64,000 bases of DNA from JAWKSY01 sp041402125 (lineage in GTDB: Bacteria > Planctomycetota > GCA-002687715 > DRQF01), in assembly GCA_041402125.1 (NCBI GenBank), contig JAWKSY010000021.1:1-64000 (forward strand), in the 5' to 3' direction. The notes under the pieces were generated by a model. It was not told the origin of the DNA, ran no database searches, and worked only from the letters and a program-made list of their open reading frames with translations. This document shows positions 53,845-62,575 of the stretch, in pieces (within the stretch, counting starts at the first letter, position 1; each line of letters begins with the position of its first letter). Position numbers and translations under genes: made by a program.

Positions 53845-56582
53845 CCCTCCTTCTTCTCCTCGTCCTTCTTCTTGTCGGACTCGAGCTTGATCTCGACCTC
53901 TTCGAGCTCGCCCTCGCGCAGCGTGATGTCCTGCTCGACCTTCTTGAAGCCCTTGCGCTGGTAGGTGAGCCGGTAGGTCCCCGGCCGGAGATCGTCGAGA
54001 ATCATCAGGCCGTTCCGCCCGACGTAGTTGCTGCGCTGGGCCGAGGGTTTGAAGTGCGAGACGCCGTTCTTCCAGTTCACGTAGTTCATCGCCACGGGTT
54101 CGCCGTCGACGTGGTCGAGGCGCACCTGGCCGGACGTGGGCTTGTCCTTGTCGTCCTTCAGCGTCACTCGCAGTCGCGGCGGCTGTCGGGACGAGATCGT
54201 GATGAGGCGGAGGTCGCCGCCCTGCACGCTGACGTAGGGCTCGATGATGAGCGGCAGGCGGCCCCAGGCGTAGAAGGCCACCTCGTAGGTGCCCTCCTCG
54301 AGGGAGTCCACGAAGAAGTAGCCGTCGCGCTCGCTGGAGGAGCGGTGCCGGAAGTCCGGCTCGGCCGTGCCGTCGGTCTTGCGCACGTAGACGTCGGCGC
54401 CCGTGATCGGGAGACCCTGGTAGTCGCGCAGCCAGCCCTCGATCGCGCCGCCGGGGACGACCTTGATCGCGAGTTCCTCGGGAGCGTCGGTGATGTCGAC
54501 GCGGACGCCTTCCTGCTCGAAGAGGATGAACCCGCGGGCGCGGACGACGAGCTTGTAGGTGCCGTCCTTCGCGTAGAGCTTGAACTTGCCGGAGGGGTCG
54601 TTCACCCAGGTCTGGTGGACGCGCTGCGACTCGTTGTTGCGGCGCGGATTCGGCTTGTGCAACTCGACCTGGAAGACCTTGACCGGCTCGCCGCTCGCCT
54701 TGTCGCGCACCTCGCCCCAGACGTAGCCGCTGCGCTTCAGCTCGAAGTCGAGACGGCCGGACTCGGGATACACGTCCTTCTTCTGCTCGTTGGAGAAGCC
54801 CTCCATGAAGGCGTTCGCCGAGTAGGGACCCGCGCCGAGGTTCTCGATGAGGTAGTTGCCCTCGGCGTCGGTCTGGGCGCGACCCCAGCTCTTCTTCGAG
54901 TAGATGTTGACCCAGGCCCCCTCGATTCCCGCGCCGTCCTCGTTCTTCACCGTCCCGATCACGGCCTCGCCAAGGTCGAGCGTGAAGTCGATTCCCTCGA
55001 GCTGCGCCGCCCCGGTGATCTTGAGGTCGGAGCGGTACTGCGAGCTGTGGCCGAGCGCGATGACCGAGATGCGGTAGGTGCGCGGCGCGAGGCGCGTGAA
55101 GGAGTAGCTGCCGTCGTCGCCGGAGATCGTCGTGAGGCGACTCTTCGCGCCGTCGCTCGACCACTCGTAGACGTTGTTGGCGTTGAGGCTCAGCTTCGCT
55201 CCGATGACCGGCTCGCCGCTCGGGTCGAGCACCTTGCCGCTGATCTTGCCGCCGGCGCTCATGATCAGGCGGACGTTCACCGGCTTCTTGGCGTCCTGGA
55301 TCTTGATCTCGTCGCTGAAGGTGTCGGCGTATCCCTCGGCCCGGGCGCGGGCGCGATATCCGGACCAGCCGTTCTGCGCGAGCCCGGTGATGCGGAAGAG
55401 GCCGTTCTCGTCCGAGCTCGCGACGAAGCGGGTCTCGCCCGTCTCGTACATGTAGTCCGAGCCCCAGGATTCGAAGACCTTGACCTCGACGCCGGGGAGC
55501 GGCGTGCCCGCGTCGTCGTAGATCGCGCCCTCGACGGTGCCGCCGGTCGAGAGCGTGATCTCGACCTCGGCCTCCTCGCGGCTGCCCGAGAGGTTGATCG
55601 AGGTGTAGTGGGTCAGGAAGCCCTCGGCGATGACCTCGACGTTCTGCTGCGCGGTCGCGAGCCCGCCGATCGCGAACTCTCCGACGAAGGTGGTCTCGGC
55701 CTCGCGGCCGCTGATCCGCACGATCGCCCGCTCGACCGGGACGCCCTGCGGCGACTTCACGACGCCGCGGATCTTCTTGCCGGGATCGAGCTCGACCTTC
55801 CGCTCGTTGGCGAGGCCGATCTCGAGGGCGATCTCCTGATCCTGGAGCGTGACGAAGTCGGCGTGCTCGACGGTGAGGTAGAGGACCTCGGCGAAGACGC
55901 CATGGAACGAGTAGCGGCCCTCCTCGTCGGTGACGACGGAGTGCGACCAGGGGCTCTTGTTCTTGCGCAGCGTGAGGCGGGCGCCGGACACGGCCTTGCG
56001 CGAGCCCTTCGCCACGACGACGCCCTCGAGCGAGGCGCCGGCCTCGAGCTTCACCTCGAGCTCCGCCCCGGGACGGATCTTCTCGAGGAGGCTGGGGGCG
56101 AAATCGCCGTGCCGCACCTCGATGCGGTAGGCCCCGACGTTCGGGACGTCGAGAGAGAAGCGGCCGTCCTCGTCGCTCGTCGCGCGGACGCTGAAGGACT
56201 CGACGGTGCCGAAGTTCGGCTCGCCGCCGGGGAAGTAGAGCTCGGCGCGGACGGTGGCGCCCTCGACGGGGCGGGCCTCCTCGTCCTCGCCGCTCGTCAC
56301 GGTGCCGACGATCTTGCCCTCGCCGGCGACGACCTCGACCTTGGGCTTCTTGATCTCGACGACGGCGACCGGCTGGGTGTCCTCGACCTTGCGGAGCTGG
56401 CGGGGCGGCGCCTCGCGTCGCGCGCGCTCGGTCGCCTCGTCGTCGTCCGAGTCCTGCATGGCGTAGCCCTTCGCCTCGAACTCGGCGTCGCCGCTGCGAG
56501 TGAAGGCGAAGATGGCGACGCAGGCCGCACCCAGCATGAGCAGGCCGGCCAGCGTCGCGAGTACCTTGTCAGTCGATGCCAT
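53841..56582 (-). CDS. Large membrane-anchored protein with tandem carboxypeptidase-regulatory-like domains
   Basis: 913 residues. An N-terminal membrane helix (VLATLAGLLMLGAACVAIFA, 7-26), an acidic linker, then about nine beta-sandwich units of 80-90 residues from about 88 onward. Each starts near a GxVxGxV-like strand and ends with Y-x-x-x-A-G: for example KIVGTVTSGEDEEARPVEGA, GVVKSPQGVPVERAIVRISG, GTVEGAIYDDAGTPLPGVEV, ISGKVLDPSGEPVIGAKLSL. This is the CarboxypepD_reg-like/prealbumin fold, which usually acts as structural or adhesive spacers. It is the first gene of an operon with the two genes downstream. The charged, Lys-rich tail (SDKKKDEEKKEG) is odd for an exported protein. Confidence 0.85.
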   Translation of the reverse strand: MASTDKVLATLAGLLMLGAACVAIFAFTRSGDAEFEAKGYAMQDSDDDEATERARREAPPRQLRKVEDTQPVAVVEIKKPKVEVVAGEGKIVGTVTSGEDEEARPVEGATVRAELYFPGGEPNFGTVESFSVRATSDEDGRFSLDVPNVGAYRIEVRHGDFAPSLLEKIRPGAELEVKLEAGASLEGVVVAKGSRKAVSGARLTLRKNKSPWSHSVVTDEEGRYSFHGVFAEVLYLTVEHADFVTLQDQEIALEIGLANERKVELDPGKKIRGVVKSPQGVPVERAIVRISGREAETTFVGEFAIGGLATAQQNVEVIAEGFLTHYTSINLSGSREEAEVEITLSTGGTVEGAIYDDAGTPLPGVEVKVFESWGSDYMYETGETRFVASSDENGLFRITGLAQNGWSGYRARARAEGYADTFSDEIKIQDAKKPVNVRLIMSAGGKISGKVLDPSGEPVIGAKLSLNANNVYEWSSDGAKSRLTTISGDDGSYSFTRLAPRTYRISVIALGHSSQYRSDLKITGAAQLEGIDFTLDLGEAVIGTVKNEDGAGIEGAWVNIYSKKSWGRAQTDAEGNYLIENLGAGPYSANAFMEGFSNEQKKDVYPESGRLDFELKRSGYVWGEVRDKASGEPVKVFQVELHKPNPRRNNESQRVHQTWVNDPSGKFKLYAKDGTYKLVVRARGFILFEQEGVRVDITDAPEELAIKVVPGGAIEGWLRDYQGLPITGADVYVRKTDGTAEPDFRHRSSSERDGYFFVDSLEEGTYEVAFYAWGRLPLIIEPYVSVQGGDLRLITISSRQPPRLRVTLKDDKDKPTSGQVRLDHVDGEPVAMNYVNWKNGVSHFKPSAQRSNYVGRNGLMILDDLRPGTYRLTYQRKGFKKVEQDITLREGELEEVEIKLESDKKKDEEKKEG

Positions 56583-56738
56583 GCCGCCACGCCCCGTGCC
56601 GCGATCACGCCGCTCGGACGAGTCTAATGGCTCGCCGGGGTCGCGTCCACGAGTGGACGCCGAACGCGGCGCGTCGTCTCACGATAATCCGGGAACGCGT
56701 CCGGCAAGACTTTGGAAACAGCCGGCCGCCGATCCCGA

Positions 56739-58001
56739 TCAGAGCGCGTGCAGCGTGGCGATCGGAGGGGCGAGGACGAGGGCTTCGACGTCGAAAGCCT
56801 GGATCGTCAGCGCAGTTCCGGGGGGCAGGCCGGTGATGTCGAAGCTGAAGTCGGCGCTTCCGTCGGGACCCGCCGTCGCCGCGAAGGCGGGGGCGGACAG
56901 GCAGTAGGCGAGGAAGGGGTCGTCGAGCGCGACGAGGAGATCATCCCGCCCGTTGAAGCCGGACGCCGTCACGACCGGGTCGGCGGGGAATCGCGTGCCG
57001 GCGATGCCGAGCCGGACGGTGTGCCCGGGCACGGCGCCGCTCACCCGGAACTGCGCCGTGGTGGCGTCCAGGCCGACCTCCGCGGGATGGTGGAGCGACA
57101 GCAGCGGCGGCGGCGCGTCGACCCAGGCGAGCCCCTGGAGGCTCTGCAGGCCCGGGAAGCCCAGGCCGGCGCTGTCGAAGGCGGCGCCGCCCGTCGCGAA
57201 GGGGATGCCGCCTCCCGCGCTGCTGATGACCTGTCCCTCGATCGCGTCGTTGAGCGAGGCGAAGGTGAGCAGGAAGGCCGAGGGATCGTCGGGGTCGGCG
57301 GTGATGCCGACGGTGTCGACGACCGAGCTCAGGGTCTGACCGGCCGCGGCGGAGGCGAGGGCCACGACGTCGTCCCGCGTGAAGAGGATCGAGGTCGTGC
57401 CGTCGGCGGCGATCGTGAGGACCGTCGCCTCGTCCAACGTGGCGAGGCCGCCGTTCTGGGCGATGAGGGCGGGGTCGCTCGTCGTCTCGTCCTCCGCGAA
57501 GGAGAAGGCGATGCTCCCGTCGTCGCCGACGTGGAAGGCGTCCACGTCGATCGCCGAGGTGCCCGTGGCGGCGGCGAGGTCCGTCTCGGCGTAGGTGATC
57601 TCGACCGCGCCGCCCCCGAGCAGGCGGACGACGTCGCCGTCGCGCACGAGCGTTCCGTCCAGCGCGGTGAAGTTCGTGGTGAAGCTGACGAGGAGACCGA
57701 CGGGGCCGTCCGCGAGCGCGGGGAGGTGCGCGATGGCGTCGATGGCCGGCGGGGCGTCCTCGAGGAGGCCGTCGCCGTCGAGGTCGCCGACGAGGACGTC
57801 GAGGCCGCGTCGCCGGAACCAGGACTCGAGGCCCGAGCCGGGCGTGAAGAAGGCGATGTCCTGCGTTCCGAACTGCGACTCGGGCGCGCCGCCGGCCGAC
57901 GCGGGACCGGCGGTGACGAACGCGAGACCCTGCGCGGGAAGCGGAGGAGCGGCGAGGAAGGCGAGGAGCCCCGCGAGCAGGGCGGGGAGGAGGGATCTCA
58001 T
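56739..58001 (-). CDS. Secreted protein of unknown function
   Basis: 420 residues. Signal peptide (RSLLPALLAGLLAFLAAPPL) then acidic, Gly/Ala/Asp-rich sequence with beta character: VLVGDLDGDGLLEDAPPAID resembles a calcium-binding loop, and FTRDDVVALASAAAGQTLSS follows later. The last 120 residues (VRLGIAGTRFPADPVVTASG, LVALDDPFLAYCLSAPAFAA, GLPPGTALTIQAFDVEALVL) form a beta module that recurs in style at the ends of other exported proteins here. No catalytic motif. Monocistronic; presumably secreted or at the cell surface. Confidence 0.7.
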   Translation of the reverse strand: MRSLLPALLAGLLAFLAAPPLPAQGLAFVTAGPASAGGAPESQFGTQDIAFFTPGSGLESWFRRRGLDVLVGDLDGDGLLEDAPPAIDAIAHLPALADGPVGLLVSFTTNFTALDGTLVRDGDVVRLLGGGAVEITYAETDLAAATGTSAIDVDAFHVGDDGSIAFSFAEDETTSDPALIAQNGGLATLDEATVLTIAADGTTSILFTRDDVVALASAAAGQTLSSVVDTVGITADPDDPSAFLLTFASLNDAIEGQVISSAGGGIPFATGGAAFDSAGLGFPGLQSLQGLAWVDAPPPLLSLHHPAEVGLDATTAQFRVSGAVPGHTVRLGIAGTRFPADPVVTASGFNGRDDLLVALDDPFLAYCLSAPAFAATAGPDGSADFSFDITGLPPGTALTIQAFDVEALVLAPPIATLHAL

Positions 58002-58144
58002 GGGGTGACGTCTCCGAGGGGGCGCGGTCCGGCGGCTCCGGGCTCAGGAGAAGCCGAAGGAAATGACCGCGGGTGTCGGAGATTCCCGTCGCGCGACGGA
58101 ATCGGGGAGGGGGCCGCGCGCGAGCCGCGGCCGGAAACGAGAAC

Positions 58145-58163
58145 GGGGAGCCCGAGGCTCCCC
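58145..58163 (-). terminator. Predicted terminator after the parvulin gene
   Basis: 8-bp GC stem GGGGAGCC/GGCTCCCC with a 3-nt loop, 35 bases beyond the parvulin stop. On the minus strand it is followed by GTTCTCGTTTCC. Confidence 0.65.
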
Positions 58164-58197
58164 GCTTCGCGTCATCTCGTGGTGGACGTCCGGCCGA

Positions 58198-59712
58198 TCA
58201 GCCGTCCTCGCGCTTCGGGAACTCCGCCTTCTTGAGCTTGAAGAGCTCCTCGGGGCCGACGAGTTCGATCTTGGCCTTCGCGCGCAGGCCCTCGAGCCAG
58301 GCCTCCATCTTCTTCGTCTCGTACTCCTCGAGGATCCACTCGGCGTAGCGGGCGTCGTTCCAGTTGATCTCGCGGCGGGTCGGCTCGCTCACCTCGTTGC
58401 AGAGGATGACGTGGTAGCCGAACTGCGACTTGACCGGGGAGGAGATCTCGCCCTTCTTCATCGCGTAGGCGGCCTTCTGGAAGTCGGGATCGTAGCCGCC
58501 GCCCCACTTCTTGATCGGCTGCTGCATGTTGCCGCCGGCCGTCGCCGTGGACGTGTCGTCCGAGAAGCGCTGGGCGAGCTTGGAGAAGTCGACGCCCTCC
58601 TGGGCGAGGCGGGCGACGGTCGCGGCGCGCTCCTCGGCCTCCTTGCACTGGTCGGCGGGGAGAGGGAGCCCGGTGATCGGATCGGCGGTGCTGATCAGGA
58701 TGTGCGACACCTTCACGTGCCGCGAGCGGAAGTAGTCCTCGTTCTCGGACCGGAAGGTCTCGAGCTCGTCGTTGCCGATCTGGATGCCGTTCGACCGCTT
58801 CCAGGCCTGGACGTTGCGCCAGCGGTTGCGCTCACCGTCGGGCGTCGTGCCCTTGATGCGGAGGATGGTCTCCCAGGTGAAGGGCGGCGGGTACTTCTCG
58901 TGCTGGGCCTTCACCCAGGCCTCGACCTCGGTGTCGCTGACCGAGGCGCCGGCCGCCTCGAGCGCGCGGCGGACGAGCGCGTTGTCCACGAGGGTGTTCT
59001 GGCCCTGGAGGATCGTCGCCGGACGCAGGAGTCCGACGAGGAACTCGATCGCCTCCGCCGTCGAGACCACGTAGCTCACGCGCTTGCCGCGCACGATCGT
59101 GTTCAGCGCCGCGACCGATCCCGCCGGCGGGGCCGGCTCCTGGCCGCGGAGGGCGAGCTGGTAGCGGTTCTTCACCTCGTTGACGAAGAGCTGCATGAGG
59201 AGCTGGTTGGCCTGATCGGCGCGGCTCTCCTCGGGGATGTTCTTCGCCTTCCAGAAGAGCTGCTTCCAGCCCGCGTTCATGCGGGCGATGCGCTCGAGGT
59301 AGCTGCGGCTGTAGATCCCGGTGGCGAGGAGCTCGTCCAGCGTCTTGCCGGGCGCCATCCGCGGCAGCATGTCGGCCAGCTCGGCCTCGACGGCCGAATC
59401 GGCGACCTTCATGTCCTCGCGCTCGAGTTCCAGGTCCACCATCTTCGTCATGAGGAGGGTGTTGGAGATCGTCTGGAGGTTGGCGGTCAGGAGCTCCTTC
59501 AGGAGATCCGCCTGCGTCAGCGTGACGCCGTCGATGGTGGCCACCGGCGCGGACGGGAGCGTCTTGTCGTACTCGAGCGGCTGGACGACCACCGCATCGT
59601 CGCGGAGCATCGGCAGATCGATCGGGGACTCGTCCTCCGACTGCGCGTGGGCGCGCGCGCCGAGCAGGGTGGCCGCGATCGCGGCGCTCAGGAACAGGGT
59701 TCGCATCGACAT
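58198..59712 (-). CDS. Secreted parvulin-type peptidyl-prolyl isomerase (SurA/PrsA-like)
   Basis: 504 residues. Signal peptide (MRTLFLSAAIAATLLGARAH), a long helical N-terminal region with chaperone-like features, and one parvulin domain at about 345-460 (HVKVSHILISTADPITGLPL, FSKLAQRFSDDTSTATAGGN, YAMKKGEISSPVKSQFGYHV). The domain retains the His of VSHIL and the GYHVILC strand. A SurA/PrsA-like role in folding exported proteins is likely. Start ATG 59712 or 59706. A 111-bp gap separates it from the Ig-like lipoprotein gene upstream on the same strand. Confidence 0.85.
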   Translation of the reverse strand: MSMRTLFLSAAIAATLLGARAHAQSEDESPIDLPMLRDDAVVVQPLEYDKTLPSAPVATIDGVTLTQADLLKELLTANLQTISNTLLMTKMVDLELEREDMKVADSAVEAELADMLPRMAPGKTLDELLATGIYSRSYLERIARMNAGWKQLFWKAKNIPEESRADQANQLLMQLFVNEVKNRYQLALRGQEPAPPAGSVAALNTIVRGKRVSYVVSTAEAIEFLVGLLRPATILQGQNTLVDNALVRRALEAAGASVSDTEVEAWVKAQHEKYPPPFTWETILRIKGTTPDGERNRWRNVQAWKRSNGIQIGNDELETFRSENEDYFRSRHVKVSHILISTADPITGLPLPADQCKEAEERAATVARLAQEGVDFSKLAQRFSDDTSTATAGGNMQQPIKKWGGGYDPDFQKAAYAMKKGEISSPVKSQFGYHVILCNEVSEPTRREINWNDARYAEWILEEYETKKMEAWLEGLRAKAKIELVGPEELFKLKKAEFPKREDG

Positions 59713-59823
59713 CCGTCTCGTCCTCGGGGAACGCGGGCCGTTCGGGGCCCGCCGGGGTCTCGGGTCTCGGTCCCGGCGCCACTTCTGCGCCGGGTGCGTC
59801 TCGTGCGCGGCCGCGTCGCGGCC

Positions 59824-61623
59824 TCAGGGTCGTCCTTCGTATCGGATGCGGAGGCGTCTCACCTCCACGCGGCCCGCGGCCGCCCGCTCCGATCCGGGCA
59901 AGAAAGTCAACCTAGCCCGGATGTTACGGCATCCGTCCAGCTCCGCCAAATCCGCCCAGGGGGTCGTCGTCCCGTCCCGCCGCCGTCCCTGGAAGGCGAA
60001 GCGGAAGTCGGCCCCATCCACGCCGTCCGCATCGAGTTCCCGCGTTCCGGGGATCCGGAAGAACCGCTGGGCCTCGCGGCCGGCGTCGCGCCAGGCGCTG
60101 ACGTACTCCAGGTAGCGCTCGAAGCGGATCTTCGTCGCGAAAACCAGGTTTCGGGCCTCCGGAGCGCCCTCGGGGCCGGCCACGACGGCGGTGGAGGGCG
60201 GCCCGCCTCCGTTGCCGGTGCCCGGCCGCGGCCGCCCCGGCGCCGGCCCTCCGGCGCAGAGCATCCCCGTCCAGGCCTCGGGGAGGGCGTCCTCGATCTC
60301 GCGGGGGAAGGCGCCGAGACGGTTGTCGAGCTCGACGAGGAGGTCGCGCTCGCCACCGGGGTAGGGGAAGGGGCGGTCGAGGCGGATCTCCACCCAGGCG
60401 TGGCGGGCGCCGCTCGGGGACTCGCCGAGACGCTCCGGCCGGGGATTCCATTCCCCGCTCTCGCTGCCCTGGGCGACGGTGACCTGACGGCCCTCGAGGC
60501 GGGCGAGGTTCGCGTCGGGGTTCGCGACGAGCTCCCCCTCGGGCAGTCCGATCGTCACGAGGAGGCGCGGATAGGTCAGCGGGACGTCGGGCACCTCCCG
60601 CACGAAGAAGGAGAAGCCGGTGATGAGGACGGCCTCCGAGCCCAGCGAGGCGCCGGGGATGAGGGACTGCAGCCGCCCCGGGCGCCGCGAGAAGGGCGCC
60701 GCGATCCACTCGCGATCCGGTCCGTCGAAGGCCTGATCGCTGTTCAGGGTCACCGCCCGCAGGCCTCCGAGGCGCGGCCGCGCGCCGTCCTCGAGCCCCG
60801 CGAGATCGGGGTTCTCGTCCGTCGGGAGCGCCGAGGCGGTGAAGTCGAGATCGAGGACGCCCTCGTCGGCCGTCGCCGGAGAGCTCCAGACGGGGATCCG
60901 CTCCGCGGCGCCTCCGAGCCCCCGTCCGGTCAGCGATCGCAGGCCCTCTCCGAGAACGAGCTCGTGGCGGCGCCCGGCCGGGGTCTCGTGGGGCCGCGGG
61001 AAGGGGCGCACCTCGAGGACCCGTCCCTCGTCCGCGAGCGACCAGACCGGCTCGCTCTCCGCGCCGTCCTCGGCGCGGACGACGAGCGCTCCCGGCAGGG
61101 TGGCGGGGTCGAGCGGAAGGCTGAAACGGAGCCGCAGCGCGTCCGCCGGTCCGAGACCCGGGTTGGCGGGCCGGACGATCTCCTCGAGGACGAGAGGCGC
61201 TCCCTCGTCGACCCAGCGCGCATCGAGCGGGAAGCTCGCGCGGTAGTCCTCGGCGAGGCGCGCGCCGTCGGCGGCGCGGAAGGAGAGCGCCAGCCCCACG
61301 CGGATCTCCAGCTCGAGCGGGCCCGGCAGGGGCCACTCGGCGCGGTCCCGCGGCCGCAGGACGAGGCTGTGGCCGCTGATGCCGGCGGTGACGGCGATCG
61401 CACGGCCCTCCGGGCCGCGGACCTTCACGAGCGGGCCCACCGCCGACTCGGCGTCGAGTTCGCGATCGAAGCGGAGGATGATCGCCTCGTTGCGGGCGAG
61501 GGCGCCCGAGGCGGGAGAACGGGACGTGACGCGCAGCGCCCCGTCGGGCTCGGTGTCGCAGGCGCCGCCCCCGAGCACGAGGGCCGCGAGCGCGAGGACG
61601 AGCGTGCGACGAGCCGGGTTCAT
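59824..61623 (-). CDS. Lipoprotein with SbsA-type Ig-like domain
   Basis: About 600 residues. Lipoprotein signal with lipobox LGGGAC. The first domain (RVTSRSPASGALARNEAIIL, RFDRELDAESAVGPLVKVRG) is a Big_5/SbsA Ig-like module, the kind used to describe 'extrema' of surface proteins; a second follows (IVRPANPGLGPADALRLRFS). The C-terminal 300 residues are beta-rich with no known motif. Three ATGs abut (61629, 61626, 61623); the last has the best distance to GGAGAGG. Probably an outer-membrane or surface lipoprotein. Confidence 0.72.
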   Translation of the reverse strand: MNPARRTLVLALAALVLGGGACDTEPDGALRVTSRSPASGALARNEAIILRFDRELDAESAVGPLVKVRGPEGRAIAVTAGISGHSLVLRPRDRAEWPLPGPLELEIRVGLALSFRAADGARLAEDYRASFPLDARWVDEGAPLVLEEIVRPANPGLGPADALRLRFSLPLDPATLPGALVVRAEDGAESEPVWSLADEGRVLEVRPFPRPHETPAGRRHELVLGEGLRSLTGRGLGGAAERIPVWSSPATADEGVLDLDFTASALPTDENPDLAGLEDGARPRLGGLRAVTLNSDQAFDGPDREWIAAPFSRRPGRLQSLIPGASLGSEAVLITGFSFFVREVPDVPLTYPRLLVTIGLPEGELVANPDANLARLEGRQVTVAQGSESGEWNPRPERLGESPSGARHAWVEIRLDRPFPYPGGERDLLVELDNRLGAFPREIEDALPEAWTGMLCAGGPAPGRPRPGTGNGGGPPSTAVVAGPEGAPEARNLVFATKIRFERYLEYVSAWRDAGREAQRFFRIPGTRELDADGVDGADFRFAFQGRRRDGTTTPWADLAELDGCRNIRARLTFLPGSERAAAGRVEVRRLRIRYEGRP

Positions 61624-61753
61624 CATCATCCTCTCCGACGCCCTGAGTCCCCGGCATTCTGAGATGGCGTCGCCGGACGCGCAATTCCGGCGTGGTCCGC
61701 GGTCCTCGCGCGGCCGGGCTTGATCGGATCGCCCTCCCCATCGAGGTAAGACC

Positions 61754-62455
61754 ATGCTCTCCGATCCCCGTTCGATCACCTTCGCCGCGGACCTGATCCA
61801 GCCGCAGCTCCCCCTCCGCAAGGAAGGGATCCAGCGCCTCTACGGACGTCTGGCGGAGGAAACGGCTCTCGCCTACGCGAACATCAACATGGGGGCGGGC
61901 GGGGCGCAGCTGAGCACCGTCCACGGCGCCGCCGAGTACGGCGAGCCCGCGCAGTCGGCGCTCGCCTTCGGGCCCGACCGCGTCCAGTTCCGCGAGGAGT
62001 GGCCGCGGCTCTCCGTCGACGACTTCTGCGATCGGACGCGGCGCCGCCTCGCCATCCTCATGGAAGAGCTCGCGATCCCGGTCTTCTCGGTGGCCCAGTG
62101 CACGGTGCGCTGCCTCGTGAACGCCCGGGGCTTCGCGGACTCCCGCGCGCTCGTCTCCGAGGTCATGGGCTGCACCCTCGACGCCGGCTTCCGGGACTTC
62201 GAGCGCGCGCCGAACCTGCTCGGACTCCGTCTGACCTTCCCCGGCACGCCGCAGGATCCGGCGGCGCACTCGGTCCGCGTGGAGTCCTTCGGGCGCGACC
62301 CGCGGGCGCTCTTCATCGAGGAGGTGCGCGTCGCCAACCTCGCGCTCAAGGCCGAGGATCTCGAGCCCTTCGAGGACGCGTTCCGCGCCGCCTACGACTT
62401 CCTCACCGACCGCGTCGCGGCCTGGGTCGCGCGCGTCGGCGGCGGCGACGAGTAG
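61754..62455 (+). CDS. Cytosolic protein of unknown function
   Basis: 233 residues, no leader. An orderly alpha-beta sequence with no family I can name: SITFAADLIQPQLPLRKEGI, YANINMGAGGAQLSTVHGAA, LAIPVFSVAQCTVRCLVNAR and LLGLRLTFPGTPQDPAAHSV. Spacing and style recall sporadically distributed TIGR04255-type proteins, but that is weak. It diverges from the Ig-like lipoprotein gene and ends before a strong bidirectional terminator. Confidence 0.65.
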   Translation: MLSDPRSITFAADLIQPQLPLRKEGIQRLYGRLAEETALAYANINMGAGGAQLSTVHGAAEYGEPAQSALAFGPDRVQFREEWPRLSVDDFCDRTRRRLAILMEELAIPVFSVAQCTVRCLVNARGFADSRALVSEVMGCTLDAGFRDFERAPNLLGLRLTFPGTPQDPAAHSVRVESFGRDPRALFIEEVRVANLALKAEDLEPFEDAFRAAYDFLTDRVAAWVARVGGGDE

Positions 62456-62497
62456 GCCTTCCGCCGCGACCTCGCCGATCCGGCGCCCGGAACGAGA

Positions 62498-62531
62498 AGG
62501 GGCTCCCCGACCCTGCGGTCGGGGAGCCCCT
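62498..62531. terminator. Bidirectional terminator hairpin
   Basis: 15-bp perfect stem (AGGGGCTCCCCGACC, 62498-62512, inverse at 62517-62531) with a 4-nt loop CTGC, between the convergent unknown gene and the FG-GAP repeat gene. TCTCGATTCAT follows on the plus strand. Confidence 0.85.
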
Positions 62532-62575
62532 CTCGATTCATCGAGCCGACCGGTCCGACTCGATTCAGCTCCCGA

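Noticed and set aside
54054..56627. 857-codon plus-strand frame opposite the repeat protein
   Set aside because: Antisense shadow; the minus-strand gene has a membrane anchor, domain repeats and operon overlaps.
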